Positions 1 through 6,906 of a stretch of DNA of 35,465 nucleotides are shown piece after piece. Positions within the stretch are counted from its first letter, which is position 1. Each line of letters opens with the position of its first letter. The notes beneath the pieces are model-generated. The model was not told the DNA's origin. It saw only the letters and a list, made by a program, of their open reading frames with translations, and ran no database searches. Origin of the DNA: Streptomyces sp. NBC_01264 (GTDB lineage Bacteria > Actinomycetota > Actinomycetes > Streptomycetales > Streptomycetaceae); NCBI RefSeq assembly GCF_026340675.1, contig NZ_JAPEOX010000010.1, positions 1 through 35,465 on the forward strand, given 5' to 3'. A program made the translations under genes and the position numbers.

Positions 1-1293
1 AGGTGCAGCCGTCCGGGTTTGCGCCGGAGGTTCTGGACGACCAGTTGATCAGTCAGCTGGTGGACCGGGCCAAGGCCGACGGGATCAAGTTGACGGGCCA
101 GGGTGGTCTGCTGCAGCAGCTCACGAAGAGGATCCTCGAGTCGGCCCTGGAAGGTGAGATCACCGACCACCCCGGGCACGAGAAGCATGAGAAGGCCGGC
201 TCGGGCAACACCCGGAACGGGACCCGATCGAAGACGGTGGTGACCGAGGTCGGCCCGGTCGTGCTCGAGGTCCCGCGGGACCGGGAGGGCTCGTTCGAGC
301 CGCAGATCGTCAAGAAGCGGCAGCGTCGGCTGACCGGCGTCGACGAGATGGTGCTCTCGCTTTCCGCCCGCGGTCTGACCCACGGGGAGATCGCCGCCCA
401 CCTCGCGGAGGTCTACGGCGCCGAGGTCTCCAAGACGACCATCTCCACGATCACGGACAAGGTGATCGACGGCATGAACGAATGGCAGAGTCGGCCTCTC
501 GACTCGGTCTACCCGGTTCTGTTCATTGACTGTGTCCACGTGAAGCTGCGGGACGGGAAGGTCGCGAACAGGCCGGTCTACGTGGTCCTGGCGGTCACCG
601 TCGAGGGTACTCGCGAGATCCTGGGGCTCTGGGCCGGCGACGGGGGCGAGGGTGCCAAGTACTGGCTCCAGGTTCTCACCGAGATCAAAAACCGCGGCAC
701 GGAGGACGTCTGCATGGTCGTCTGCGACGGCCTGAAGGGGCTGCCCGACGCGATCGGAGCCGTCTGGCCGCAGGCGATCACGCAGACCTGTGTCGTTCAC
801 CTGCTGCGGGCCTCGTTCCGTTACGCGGCCCGGCAGGACTGGGACAAGATCTCGAAGGCGCTCAAGCCCGTCTACACCGCGCCGACCGAGGACGCCGCCA
901 TGGAACGGTTCCTGGAGTTCCAGGAGGAATGGGGCCGGAAGTACCCGGCGATCGTGAGGTTGTGGGAGAACGCGTGGGCTGAGTTCGTGCCGTTCCTGCA
1001 GTTCGATACCGAGATACGGCGGATTGTCTGCACGACGAACGCGATCGAGTCGGTGAACGCGCGGATCCGCAAGGCCGTCCGGGCCCGCGGGCATTTCCCG
1101 AACGAGCAGGCCGCCATCAAGTGCGTCTACATGGCCATCATGAGCCTCGACCCCACCGGCCAGGGACGCAAACGCTGGACCCAGCGGTGGAAGGCCGCGT
1201 TGAACGCCTTCGACATCACCTTCGACGGCCGGCTCTCAGCCGCCCGTCGCTGAACCCCCAACAACCCAAAACCACCGTTAACTTTACGGACCC
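1..1293 (+). mobile_element. IS256-family insertion sequence, left end outside window
   Basis: The window opens inside this element, so only the transposase gene and the right end are visible. The right boundary is placed at about 1271-1293: just after the transposase stop lies ccgttaactttacggaccc, which resembles the ends of actinobacterial IS256-type elements. Immediately beyond it the minus-strand reading frame of an interrupted secreted-protein gene begins. The left inverted repeat and target duplication cannot be seen, so the exact end is uncertain by several bases. Confidence 0.75.
3..1253 (+). CDS. IS256-family transposase
   Basis: A 416-residue DDE transposase starting with GTG, about the usual length for the family (roughly 400 aa). 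The catalytic triad is recognisable: D176 in FIDCVHVKLRDG, D242 in VVCDGLKGLPDAI, and E349 in CTTNAIESVNARIRK. The conserved Cys/His segment TCVVHLLR follows the second Asp. The N-terminal segment (residues 40-60, LTKRILESALEGEITDHPGH) is the usual start of the family's conserved region. It moves the element by cut- or copy-and-paste through a circular intermediate. It looks intact, but the start lies at the window edge, so an upstream in-frame start is possible. Family assignment is from motifs. Confidence 0.93.
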   Translation: MQPSGFAPEVLDDQLISQLVDRAKADGIKLTGQGGLLQQLTKRILESALEGEITDHPGHEKHEKAGSGNTRNGTRSKTVVTEVGPVVLEVPRDREGSFEPQIVKKRQRRLTGVDEMVLSLSARGLTHGEIAAHLAEVYGAEVSKTTISTITDKVIDGMNEWQSRPLDSVYPVLFIDCVHVKLRDGKVANRPVYVVLAVTVEGTREILGLWAGDGGEGAKYWLQVLTEIKNRGTEDVCMVVCDGLKGLPDAIGAVWPQAITQTCVVHLLRASFRYAARQDWDKISKALKPVYTAPTEDAAMERFLEFQEEWGRKYPAIVRLWENAWAEFVPFLQFDTEIRRIVCTTNAIESVNARIRKAVRARGHFPNEQAAIKCVYMAIMSLDPTGQGRKRWTQRWKAALNAFDITFDGRLSAARR

Positions 1294-1670
1294 TTGTTGG
1301 GGAAGGTCTGCTTGGAGGCGAATGACACCTGTCCGTCCTCGAGTTCGAAGACCCCGCCGCCGACGGTGGTCTTGTCGCTGGGCTCCTGCATGACCTTCGT
1401 GAAGGTCGCAGCGAAGGTGCCGACGGGGCGTTCGTTCGAGAGCAGGTTGGCGGTGATGACAGTCAGGTCGCCGATTCCCTCTCCGGGTGCGCCGAGATCG
1501 ACGAGGGTGAACTTGGCCTCGTTGGTGGTGAGGGTGATCGGGTCGCAGCTCTTGTGAGGGGTCGAACCGGTGGCGGCACCACCGACGCCGGTCGCGAAGG
1601 CCGGGCCCGCGAGGGCGGTCATGGAGAGTGCGAGCGCGACAGCGGCGCCACGCGAAATGACAGAGATCAT
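1284..1670 (-). pseudogene. Truncated secreted AOC/dirigent-like barrel protein
   Basis: The reading frame starts at ATG 1670, with GAGGA a few bases upstream. It encodes an export signal (MISVISRGAAVALALSMTALAGPAFA) and then a chain with VDLGAPGEGIGDL and PVGTFAATFTKV. This pattern recalls the allene-oxide-cyclase/dirigent-like barrel proteins exported by streptomycetes, which are usually around 170-180 residues. Only 128 residues remain. The last codons (PNKGP then TAA) come from the end of the adjacent IS256-type element, which interrupts the C-terminal part. The remaining piece probably gives no stable product. Family call is moderate; truncation by the IS is well supported by the position of the IS end. 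Confidence 0.6.
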
Positions 1671-1860
1671 GATCCTCGCCTGATTCGTGCCCGCTTCCGG
1701 GCAGTACGCAGCCCTCCACAGCCGTGACAGGGCAACAGCACGCGGGGGCACTTGCGTATCGAGTCTTCCGGCGTCAACGGCAGGCGGCGACCCAGGAAGG
1801 GCCATCAGGAGTCATCAGTATCGGACCCCACGAGCCGGCACCCGATACCTCCCCGATGGT

Positions 1861-1887
1861 CCCCCCCCCCCCCCCCCCCCCCCCCCC
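1861..1887. repeat. 27-nt poly-C homopolymer in a gene-free stretch
   Basis: Twenty-seven consecutive C residues. The surrounding 1671-2076 region has no convincing gene: frames crossing the run only give polyproline or polyglycine. The run may be a slippage-prone tract or an assembly or sequencing artefact, and its length should be treated as approximate. Confidence 0.9.
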
Positions 1888-2076
1888 ATCTGTACCGAAG
1901 CCGCAGGCCCGAGGCTCCGCCCCCTACCGGCGCCCGAGTAACACAGGGCGCCGATCCTGACGCCGACCCCGTCGTTCGCCTTCAGCGTCACCGAGACTCC
2001 AAAACGGAACGGTAGCTGTTGCCCCTGCCGTCACATGTACGGCCCGACCTGCGCTTTCGAAGTATCCAATCAGGCA

Positions 2077-2093
2077 CTGAGCTTGTCGTTTAT
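2077..2093. repeat. Left terminal inverted repeat of the DDE element
   Basis: ctgagcttgtcgtttat; it matches the inverse of the right repeat at 16 of 17 positions. Confidence 0.8.
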
Positions 2094-2213
2094 GGTCCGA
2101 TGTCGAACGCGACTCGCACTTGGTCGGCGTTTTCGCAGTTCAGCGGACGCGAAGGCGGCCTTCGCTTGATCCTGGGCTCCGTCACAGAGCGGATCAGCGC
2201 GAAGGCCGTGGTC

Positions 2214-3689
2214 ATGAGTCTGATGGAGCAGGACGTCCTGCGGGACGCGTTCGCGGAAGTGTCACACTTCCGGTCGGAGTTGTACGCGTGTCTGACCGTG
2301 CGGGGCGATGCCTTGTTCGAGTTGTGCGACGCGTTGCTGTGCACGGACGGACCGGTGCGGACGCTCGTAGATCTCGCGCTCGCGCCTGAACACCGCCGTG
2401 GTCACGGTGGTTTGTACGGCGGTCTCAACCAGGGCCGGATCGATGTCGCCCGGCTGCGCCGGGCCCTGGCCGGGATGCCACTGCCGAGGGCGGCGGACGG
2501 CAGGCTGGTCCTGGCGGTGGACGTCTCGCCGTGGCTGAGGCCGGACGCCAATACCTGCGCTGACCGGGCCTTCTGCCACACTTTCGGCCGTGGCGTGGGC
2601 AAACACCAGATGGTGCCCGGCTGGCCGTACTCGGTAGTGGCCGCGCTGGAGAGCGGCCGCACCTCGTGGACGGCAGTGCTCGATGCGGTCCGTCTCCGGC
2701 CCGGCGCTGACGTGGCAGCGGTGACCACGTTCCAGATTCGCGAGGTCCTCGAGCGACTCGTTGCAGCGGGCCAGTGGAAGCCAGGCGACCCGAACATCCT
2801 GGTCGTGCTGGACGCCGGATACGACGCTCCGCGCATCGCTCACCTGCTGGCCGGCCTGCCCGTCGAGATCCTGGGACGGATGCGTTCGGACCGGGTGATG
2901 TGCCGGCCGGCTCCCACCCGCGAGGAGTTCCACAGGCAGCATCCCGCCGGCGGACGCCCACCGAGGCACGGCGGCGAGTTCGTCTTCGGCCAGCCCGAGA
3001 CCTGGGGCTCTGAGCATGTCGTGACGGCCACGGACACCCGCCTCTACGGGAATGCGACCGCGCGGGCGTGGGACCGGCTGCACCCCAGGCTGACCCGGCG
3101 GGCCGCCTGGCTCGCCCACGGGGCTGAACTGCCCGTGATCGAGGGGACCGTCATCCGCCTGACCGTGGAGAAACTGCCCAGCGGCGGGGTCAACAAGCCG
3201 GTCTGGCTGTGGTGGTCGGGCACCGGCGCCACCACCGCGGACGTCGACCGCTGCTGGCAGTCCTTCCTCCGACGATTCGACCTCGAGCACACCTTCCGCC
3301 TGTTCAAACAGACCCTCGGCTGGACCAAGCCCCGGCTCCGCAGCTCGGACGCGGCAGACCGCTGGACCTGGATCATCCTGGCCGCACATGCCCAGCTCCG
3401 CCTTGCCCGCCCGCTGGCCGCCGACCTCCGCCGGCCGTGGGAGAAGCCAGCGGAACCGAACAGGCTGACACCGGCCCGCGTCCGCAGAGGGTTCAGGAAC
3501 CTGCACGCGCGGACCGGCACACCAGCCCGTGCACCAAAACCGACCCGCCCGGGCCCCGGCCGACCTCCCGGCTCGAAGAACCAGCGTCCCGCCACCCGCT
3601 ACGACGTCGGACGCGTCCTCGCCACCGGCGAGCCCTACACCCGACCAGCACACCACAAAATCGGGACCAAACCCCGCCGAACTGGATAA
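2214..3689 (+). CDS. DDE transposase (IS701/DDE_5-like, NF041680-type)
   Basis: Start chosen at ATG 2214 (MSLMEQDVLRDAF), preceded by gcgaagg. The frame is open further upstream to 2019, but those codons cross the left inverted repeat and are probably not translated. The product is 491 residues, typical of the large putative transposases common in Streptomyces. Candidate catalytic residues are D103 (AVDVSPW), D200 (VVLDAGYD) and E358 (RRFDLEHTFRLFKQ). A proline/arginine-rich C-terminal tail (GPGRPPGSKNQRPATR) ends at a stop inside the right inverted repeat. The frame is intact, so the element may still be mobile. The NF041680 label is from memory of similar proteins, not a search. Confidence 0.88.
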   Translation: MSLMEQDVLRDAFAEVSHFRSELYACLTVRGDALFELCDALLCTDGPVRTLVDLALAPEHRRGHGGLYGGLNQGRIDVARLRRALAGMPLPRAADGRLVLAVDVSPWLRPDANTCADRAFCHTFGRGVGKHQMVPGWPYSVVAALESGRTSWTAVLDAVRLRPGADVAAVTTFQIREVLERLVAAGQWKPGDPNILVVLDAGYDAPRIAHLLAGLPVEILGRMRSDRVMCRPAPTREEFHRQHPAGGRPPRHGGEFVFGQPETWGSEHVVTATDTRLYGNATARAWDRLHPRLTRRAAWLAHGAELPVIEGTVIRLTVEKLPSGGVNKPVWLWWSGTGATTADVDRCWQSFLRRFDLEHTFRLFKQTLGWTKPRLRSSDAADRWTWIILAAHAQLRLARPLAADLRRPWEKPAEPNRLTPARVRRGFRNLHARTGTPARAPKPTRPGPGRPPGSKNQRPATRYDVGRVLATGEPYTRPAHHKIGTKPRRTG

Positions 3690-3702
3690 ACGACAAGCTG
3701 AG
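3686..3702. repeat. Right terminal inverted repeat of the DDE element
   Basis: Reverse complement of the left repeat with one mismatch. The transposase TAA stop (3687-3689) lies within it. Confidence 0.8.
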
Positions 3703-3829
3703 CGTCTCTCAGGCCGCTTCGCGGCGAGGGGGCCGCGACGGCTGCGCGGCGCGCACAGGGAGCCGTGCAGCGGCTGGAGCGGGCCCGCGGCGGGCCCACC
3801 CGGCCCGGCCCGAGAGGGTTTCTTCCTTT

Positions 3830-3962
3830 GCCCCGCAGGGGCGGGCCCCGGCGCGAAGCGCCTTCAAAGGGGCCCGGGAGCGAAGCGACCTGCCCGAAGG
3901 GCAGCTCTCCTTGCCCGCCCGTGCCCGAAGGGCACATAGGGGGCGGGCCAGCCCGCAGGGCT
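3830..3962. repeat. Cluster of six GNA-loop mini-hairpins
   Basis: Six short perfect palindromes closed by a GAA or GCA triloop lie within 133 bp: GCCCC-gca-GGGGC (3830-3842), GGCGC-gaa-GCGCC (3850-3862), GCGAAGC (3880-3886), TGCCC-gaa-GGGCA (3891-3903), GTGCCC-gaa-GGGCAC (3921-3935) and AGCCC-gca-GGGCT (3950-3962). The core C-GNA-G is the loop of the known extraordinarily stable DNA mini-hairpin GCGAAGC. No gene is visible in 3703-4043. The region may act as a DNA structure (single-strand folding, transfer or replication) or as non-functional repeat DNA; function is not known. Confidence 0.8.
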
Positions 3963-3986
3963 GTCCATTAACCCCCATTAGGCATA

Positions 3987-4011
3987 CAAAAGAGGCGGCG
4001 AGTCCGCCGCC
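3987..4011 (-). terminator. Rho-independent terminator of the zinc-ribbon gene
   Basis: On the minus strand a 7-bp stem (ggcggcg, loop gact, cgccgcc) is followed by tcttttg. It lies 33 nt beyond the stop at 4044 and fits a simple intrinsic terminator. Confidence 0.65.
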
Positions 4012-4043
4012 CCTTTCACCTATCCGGCCTATCCGCCCGCCTC

Positions 4044-4631
4044 TCACCGCTCCCACCCCGGGAGCGCGCCCGGCAGTTCGCAGGCCATGTCACCCCACTT
4101 GCAATCCGCGCTCGCGCACGAGGCCCACCCGCGACTCGCGAGGATCACCCCGCTCCCGCACACCGGGCACGTGTGCTCCGGCGCCGCAGGCTTGACCCGC
4201 CATCCGAAGCGGGCCGCCATCTCGGGGGCCGGGGACTCGAAGCAGGACCGGGTGACGTCGTCGAGGGTCGCGGCGGGGTTCTCCAGGGTGGTCAGGACCG
4301 CGCACACAGCGAGGGTCACCGCCTTGGCCTCCGCCTCGGACAGGGTGAGTCCGTCCAGGACGAGGGCAGCGCCCCGGTTCACCGCCGCAAAGGCCCCGTC
4401 GAGGCCGTACGCGACCGCCTCAGGCTCTTCGACGGTGTAGCCGAGCAGACCGTCCCGGGAGATGGCCCACGACTCCTCAGGGTCCAACTCAAGGTCCCGC
4501 ACATCGAGCAGGTGCCCACACGCCAGACACCGGAACAGCCGGTCCGGCTGCGCGCGGTACGAGGACGGGGCATCGGCCGGGCACTGCGAGCAGTAGATCA
4601 GCGTCATGTGGGCGGGCATGGTCATGGTCAT
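4044..4631 (-). CDS. Hypothetical protein with two zinc-ribbon motifs
   Basis: 195 residues; ATG 4631 is preceded by GGAAGG at 7 nt. An N-terminal CSQCP...CLACG pair (about residues 14-38) and a C-terminal CPVCGSG...CASADC pair (about 157-177) each look like a zinc ribbon. Between them is an alpha-helical stretch rich in Ala and Leu (LSEAEAKAVTLAVCAVL). Paired zinc ribbons suggest nucleic-acid or protein binding, but the family is not recognised and no enzymatic motif is seen. It is transcribed alone between two hairpin-rich non-coding stretches, with its own terminator. It could equally be a plasmid cargo gene without a role in transfer. Confidence 0.75.
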   Translation of the reverse strand: MTMTMPAHMTLIYCSQCPADAPSSYRAQPDRLFRCLACGHLLDVRDLELDPEESWAISRDGLLGYTVEEPEAVAYGLDGAFAAVNRGAALVLDGLTLSEAEAKAVTLAVCAVLTTLENPAATLDDVTRSCFESPAPEMAARFGWRVKPAAPEHTCPVCGSGVILASRGWASCASADCKWGDMACELPGALPGWER

Positions 4632-4693
4632 GGGGGCGGCCTTCCGCTTGGGCTTCTGGGGCGTGTCCCAGGAGGCCGCGCGGTGCCCCGCGC

Positions 4694-4844
4694 TTTTTGG
4701 CCCGGTGCGCGCCGAAGGCGCAGGGCCAAAAATTTTTTGCCGGATAAAGCGCCGCAGGCGTCCGGCAAAAAGCGGTCCGCGTCAGCGGACCGAAATTGCC
4801 GGTGAACGCGCCCGAAGGGCGCCCGGCAATTTCGCCCGCAGGGC
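4694..4844. repeat. Array of five tandem long hairpins
   Basis: Five consecutive inverted repeats follow one another with almost no spacer. (1) 4694-4732, TTTTTGGCCC/GGGCCAAAAA with inner GCGCC-gaa-GGCGC. (2) 4734-4771, TTTTTGCCGG/CCGGCAAAAA with inner CGCC-gca-GGCG. (3) 4773-4792, CGGTCCGC-gtca-GCGGACCG. (4) 4793-4832, AAATTGCCGG/CCGGCAATTT with inner GCGCCC-gaa-GGGCGC. (5) 4834-4844, GCCC-gca-GGGC. The AT-rich stem bases and GNA apices recur across the set. No frame through it looks coding. It lies downstream of the minus-strand gene ending at 4951 and upstream of 4631. It could be a single-strand or transfer origin, a transcript-stabilising barrier, or a fossil palindrome cluster. Confidence 0.85.
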
Positions 4845-4950
4845 CCGCCAGGGCCCGGAGGGCGGCGCGGGGCACCGTGTGGCACCCTGGGCCACGCCCC
4901 AGAAAAAGCCTGAACCCGCACTCAAATACTTCGCTGCGCCTCGTCCTCGT

Positions 4951-5292
4951 TCACCACTCCTCGGCCGGTTCGGGGAGTGCCAGGGCGGTCCAGCAGTCTG
5001 TTTCGCACTCGTCCCAAAGGACCGTTCCGTACCCGTCCCGTGCCAGTCGGATGGACGCCTGCCGAGACTCGAACGCGTCGGCCGGGTACTGCGCGGTGTG
5101 GATGACGTAGCGGTCCGAGGTGTTCACGACGCTGAACCGGACCAGGCCCCGCCCGGCCTCCGCGCGGACCAGGTGCGCCACGGCGAGGTAGCCGACCCCC
5201 GCGACGTGCGCCCCACGCAGGGCCTCCCCGACCGCCGGGCCGAAGTACGCATCCATGTCCCAGTACCGGCCGTACTCCCACTCGCCGGTCAC
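4951..5292 (-). CDS. Hypothetical protein, coupled to upstream HTH gene
   Basis: 113 residues from GTG 5292, which overlaps the upstream stop as GTGA, so translation is probably coupled. The sequence is mixed alpha/beta in appearance, with SVVNTSDRYVIHTAQYP and a C-terminal LWDECETDCWTAL; no signal peptide or membrane segment. No known family is recognised. Its coupling to a DNA-binding protein suggests a two-gene accessory unit, possibly a regulator with its effector or a toxin-antitoxin-like pair, but there is no motif to support a specific activity. Confidence 0.7.
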   Translation of the reverse strand: MTGEWEYGRYWDMDAYFGPAVGEALRGAHVAGVGYLAVAHLVRAEAGRGLVRFSVVNTSDRYVIHTAQYPADAFESRQASIRLARDGYGTVLWDECETDCWTALALPEPAEEW

Positions 5293-6002
5293 TGCGCACC
5301 GCCCACGGGAGCGGCGAGGCGGGCCAGGGGCGAGCGCTTCCCCTTCCCGAGGGCCCGCAGGGCGGGCCAGTCCACCTCCGGATGCTCCTCGGGGATCCGG
5401 TCGACGTCGCCGGCCCGGTAGAGCGGGACGCGGACCGTACCGCCCCGGGCCGCGCCGAACTTGACCCGCACCGTCTCGGTGGGGAGCAGCCACCCGAGGC
5501 GGGCCATGTGGTCGAGGTCGGTACGGCGAACGCGAAGCCGCTGCGCGGCCTGGTCCGGGCCGAGCGGCGCCGCGTGGGCCAGCAGTCGGCGCAGGTCCGG
5601 GCGGGCAGCGAGCGCGTCCACCTCGGCCGGGGCGAGCAGCAGTTCGTTGACGCGGTCGGACAAGGTGGTGAGCAGCCCGTCTTTCGCCAGTTCCACCAGC
5701 GCCGCCACGCTCACCGCCTTCGGGCCGCCGCAGCCGGGGTCTGGGTTGGGGGTGCCGAGGGCCTCGGCCAGGCGGGCGGCGCCCTGCCAGCCGAAGAGCG
5801 GGCCGTCCCCCAGGCAGGCGCGGACCGCCTCCGCGTCCATGGCCTCCACCGCCGCCCGCGACCACAGCCCCGGCCCCGCGTCCGGGGTCGGTACCACCCC
5901 CGAGGCCGCCGCCCAGCGGAACTCCGGCCTCGGTACCCCAAGCCGCGCGGCGGCCTGGTCCCGGTCGTACACCTCACGCCTTTTGATCACCACGAAACGC
6001 AC
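5289..6002 (-). CDS. Helix-turn-helix (MerR/excisionase-like) DNA-binding protein
   Basis: 237 residues from GTG 6002; a later in-frame GTG before YDRDQAAARLG, just after aaaaggcgtgag, is an alternative start. Two segments look like helix-turn-helix units of the MerR/excisionase type: residues about 13-45 (YDRDQAAARLGVPRPEFRWA, then GVVPTP) and about 148-195 (GPDQAAQRLRVRRTDLDHMA, then LGWLLPTETVRV). The C-terminal segment reads like a DNA-recognition wing (VRVPLYRAGDVDRIPEEHP). It probably regulates itself and the coupled downstream gene, since direct repeats overlap the -10 of its promoter. No family name can be given. Confidence 0.72.
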   Translation of the reverse strand: MRFVVIKRREVYDRDQAAARLGVPRPEFRWAAASGVVPTPDAGPGLWSRAAVEAMDAEAVRACLGDGPLFGWQGAARLAEALGTPNPDPGCGGPKAVSVAALVELAKDGLLTTLSDRVNELLLAPAEVDALAARPDLRRLLAHAAPLGPDQAAQRLRVRRTDLDHMARLGWLLPTETVRVKFGAARGGTVRVPLYRAGDVDRIPEEHPEVDWPALRALGKGKRSPLARLAAPVGGAQ

Positions 6003-6046
6003 CCCAATCGCACATCACGGCGGCCCGACCACCGGGCCGCGCCGGA

Positions 6047-6076
6047 AACATCCCGGAACATCCTGGTTTCTGTCAA
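6047..6076 (-). promoter_or_regulatory. Promoter for the HTH gene, with overlapping direct repeats
   Basis: On the minus strand a consensus -35 TTGACA (6071-6076) is 18 bp from GATGTT (6047-6052). Two near-identical repeats, TGTTCCGG and TGTTTCCGG, cover the -10 and could be the operator of the downstream HTH protein. Confidence 0.55.
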
Positions 6077-6210
6077 TAGGTGTTTTTTCAGGGTGAGTTG
6101 AGATAGCGCCGCAAGATCCGCGCTCGCGTACGCGAGGGCAGATTCACCCCTGTGGGGGTACTCGGAGGGTTCCTGGCGTCCTCCTCTGGTCGGGCGGAAC
6201 CCCTCGTTCC

Positions 6211-6216
6211 TATAAT
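6211..6216 (+). promoter_or_regulatory. -10 element placing transcription start at a GTG codon
   Basis: A perfect TATAAT sits 7 nt before GTG 6224. Transcription from it would begin at or next to the start codon, giving a leaderless mRNA, a form common in streptomycetes. The -35 region is not consensus-like. Confidence 0.55.
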
Positions 6217-6223
6217 CGAACTT

Positions 6224-6556
6224 GTGAACGAAAATGTGGGCGTGCGGCTGGCCCGGTACCGAGCAGTTGAAAGCTGGCTGGACTGGCAGATTTCCCAGGT
6301 CAGAGAGGTTATCGGGCGCCTGGAGTCGGAGGAGGCCGCCACCGCGGCCCGCCGCCCGGCCCTGCCCGTCCCGGACTGGAAATTGGAGATCCACCGCACC
6401 GGGTACGGTCCGCAGCCGTTCCGCGTGCATGCCGGGTCCTGCCCCGACGGCCAGGGCAAGCCCGTGGAACGCGCCGAGGTGCTCCGGCTCCTCGGTGAGG
6501 GTGTGGAGGCCTGCCCGTTCTGCCGTCCCGATGCCGCCCTCGGGGTGCTGGAGTGA
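6224..6556 (+). CDS. DUF6233-like protein
   Basis: 110 residues from GTG 6224, chosen because TATAAT lies just upstream and because the codons before it (open to 6152) do not resemble the family. The layout matches the small Streptomyces proteins called DUF6233: an N-terminal helix (VRLARYRAVESWLDWQISQV), a central WKLEIHRTG strand, HAGSC, then GVEACPFCRPDAALGVL at the C terminus with its CxxC pair. The role of the family is unknown. It is probably leaderless and translationally coupled to the next gene by a GTGA overlap. Family call is from the characteristic C-terminal motif. Confidence 0.75.
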   Translation: MNENVGVRLARYRAVESWLDWQISQVREVIGRLESEEAATAARRPALPVPDWKLEIHRTGYGPQPFRVHAGSCPDGQGKPVERAEVLRLLGEGVEACPFCRPDAALGVLE

Positions 6557-6807
6557 CCGGGTACCGGCACGGTGAGGGGATGAGCCCTGACCTGCGCGTG
6601 GTCGTCTACCCGCCGGATGCCGAGGGCGGGCGCCGGGTCCGCTGCGACGGCGAGATTCTCGGCCGCGCCCTCGGCCCTGCCGATCTCCTCGAGTTCCTGC
6701 GGCGGGCCGGCCTGGATCCCGACGTCGTCCGGCTGGACGATCCGCTGCTGATCGAGTGGCGCGGCGGCGGGCCGGCCGTCTGGAGCCCCGACCCCGAGGA
6801 GTCCTGA
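6553..6807 (+). CDS. Small conserved hypothetical protein
   Basis: 84 residues; GTG 6553 overlaps the previous stop (GTGA). An internal ATG at 6580 is less likely because GAGGGG abuts it without a spacer. The chain is acidic and compact (LRVVVYPPD near the start, ALGPADLLEFLRRAG in the middle, IEWRGGGPAVW near the end), with no membrane segment or catalytic motif. It resembles small proteins that follow DUF6233 genes in Streptomyces, but no function is known. A strong bidirectional hairpin follows the stop directly. Confidence 0.7.
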   Translation: MTGYRHGEGMSPDLRVVVYPPDAEGGRRVRCDGEILGRALGPADLLEFLRRAGLDPDVVRLDDPLLIEWRGGGPAVWSPDPEES

Positions 6808-6809
6808 GA

Positions 6810-6859
6810 GCAGCAGTGCGGGCCGCCACCCCGGCGAGGGTGGCGGCCCGCACTGCTGC
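6810..6859. terminator. Bidirectional hairpin terminator
   Basis: A perfect 21-bp stem (6810-6830 with 6839-6859) and 8-nt loop lies 3 nt after the plus-strand stop and faces the minus-strand gene ending at 6907. No U tract, as is usual in streptomycetes. Confidence 0.85.
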
Positions 6860-6906
6860 GCCGGTCAGTGGCGCCGCCGAGCGCGGCCCCGGGCGGCGGC
6901 CCCGGG

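Larger units (their letters stand above)
2077..3702 (+). mobile_element. Complete DDE insertion sequence with 17-bp terminal inverted repeats
   Basis: The ends are defined by ctgagcttgtcgtttat at 2077-2093 and its near-perfect inverse (16 of 17) at 3686-3702. The element is about 1.63 kb and carries a single transposase gene whose stop codon lies inside the right inverted repeat. No clear target-site duplication was found next to the repeats, so the outermost bases may differ by a few nucleotides, or the element may have been rearranged after insertion. Confidence 0.8.

Noticed and set aside
2262..3656. 464-residue minus-strand frame opposite the DDE transposase
   Set aside because: The plus-strand frame carries the DDE triad and ends in the terminal repeat; the minus frame has no motif.
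5289..6002. HTH protein and its coupled partner considered as a toxin-antitoxin pair
   Set aside because: The partner (113 aa) shows no known toxin motif; co-expression alone is not enough.
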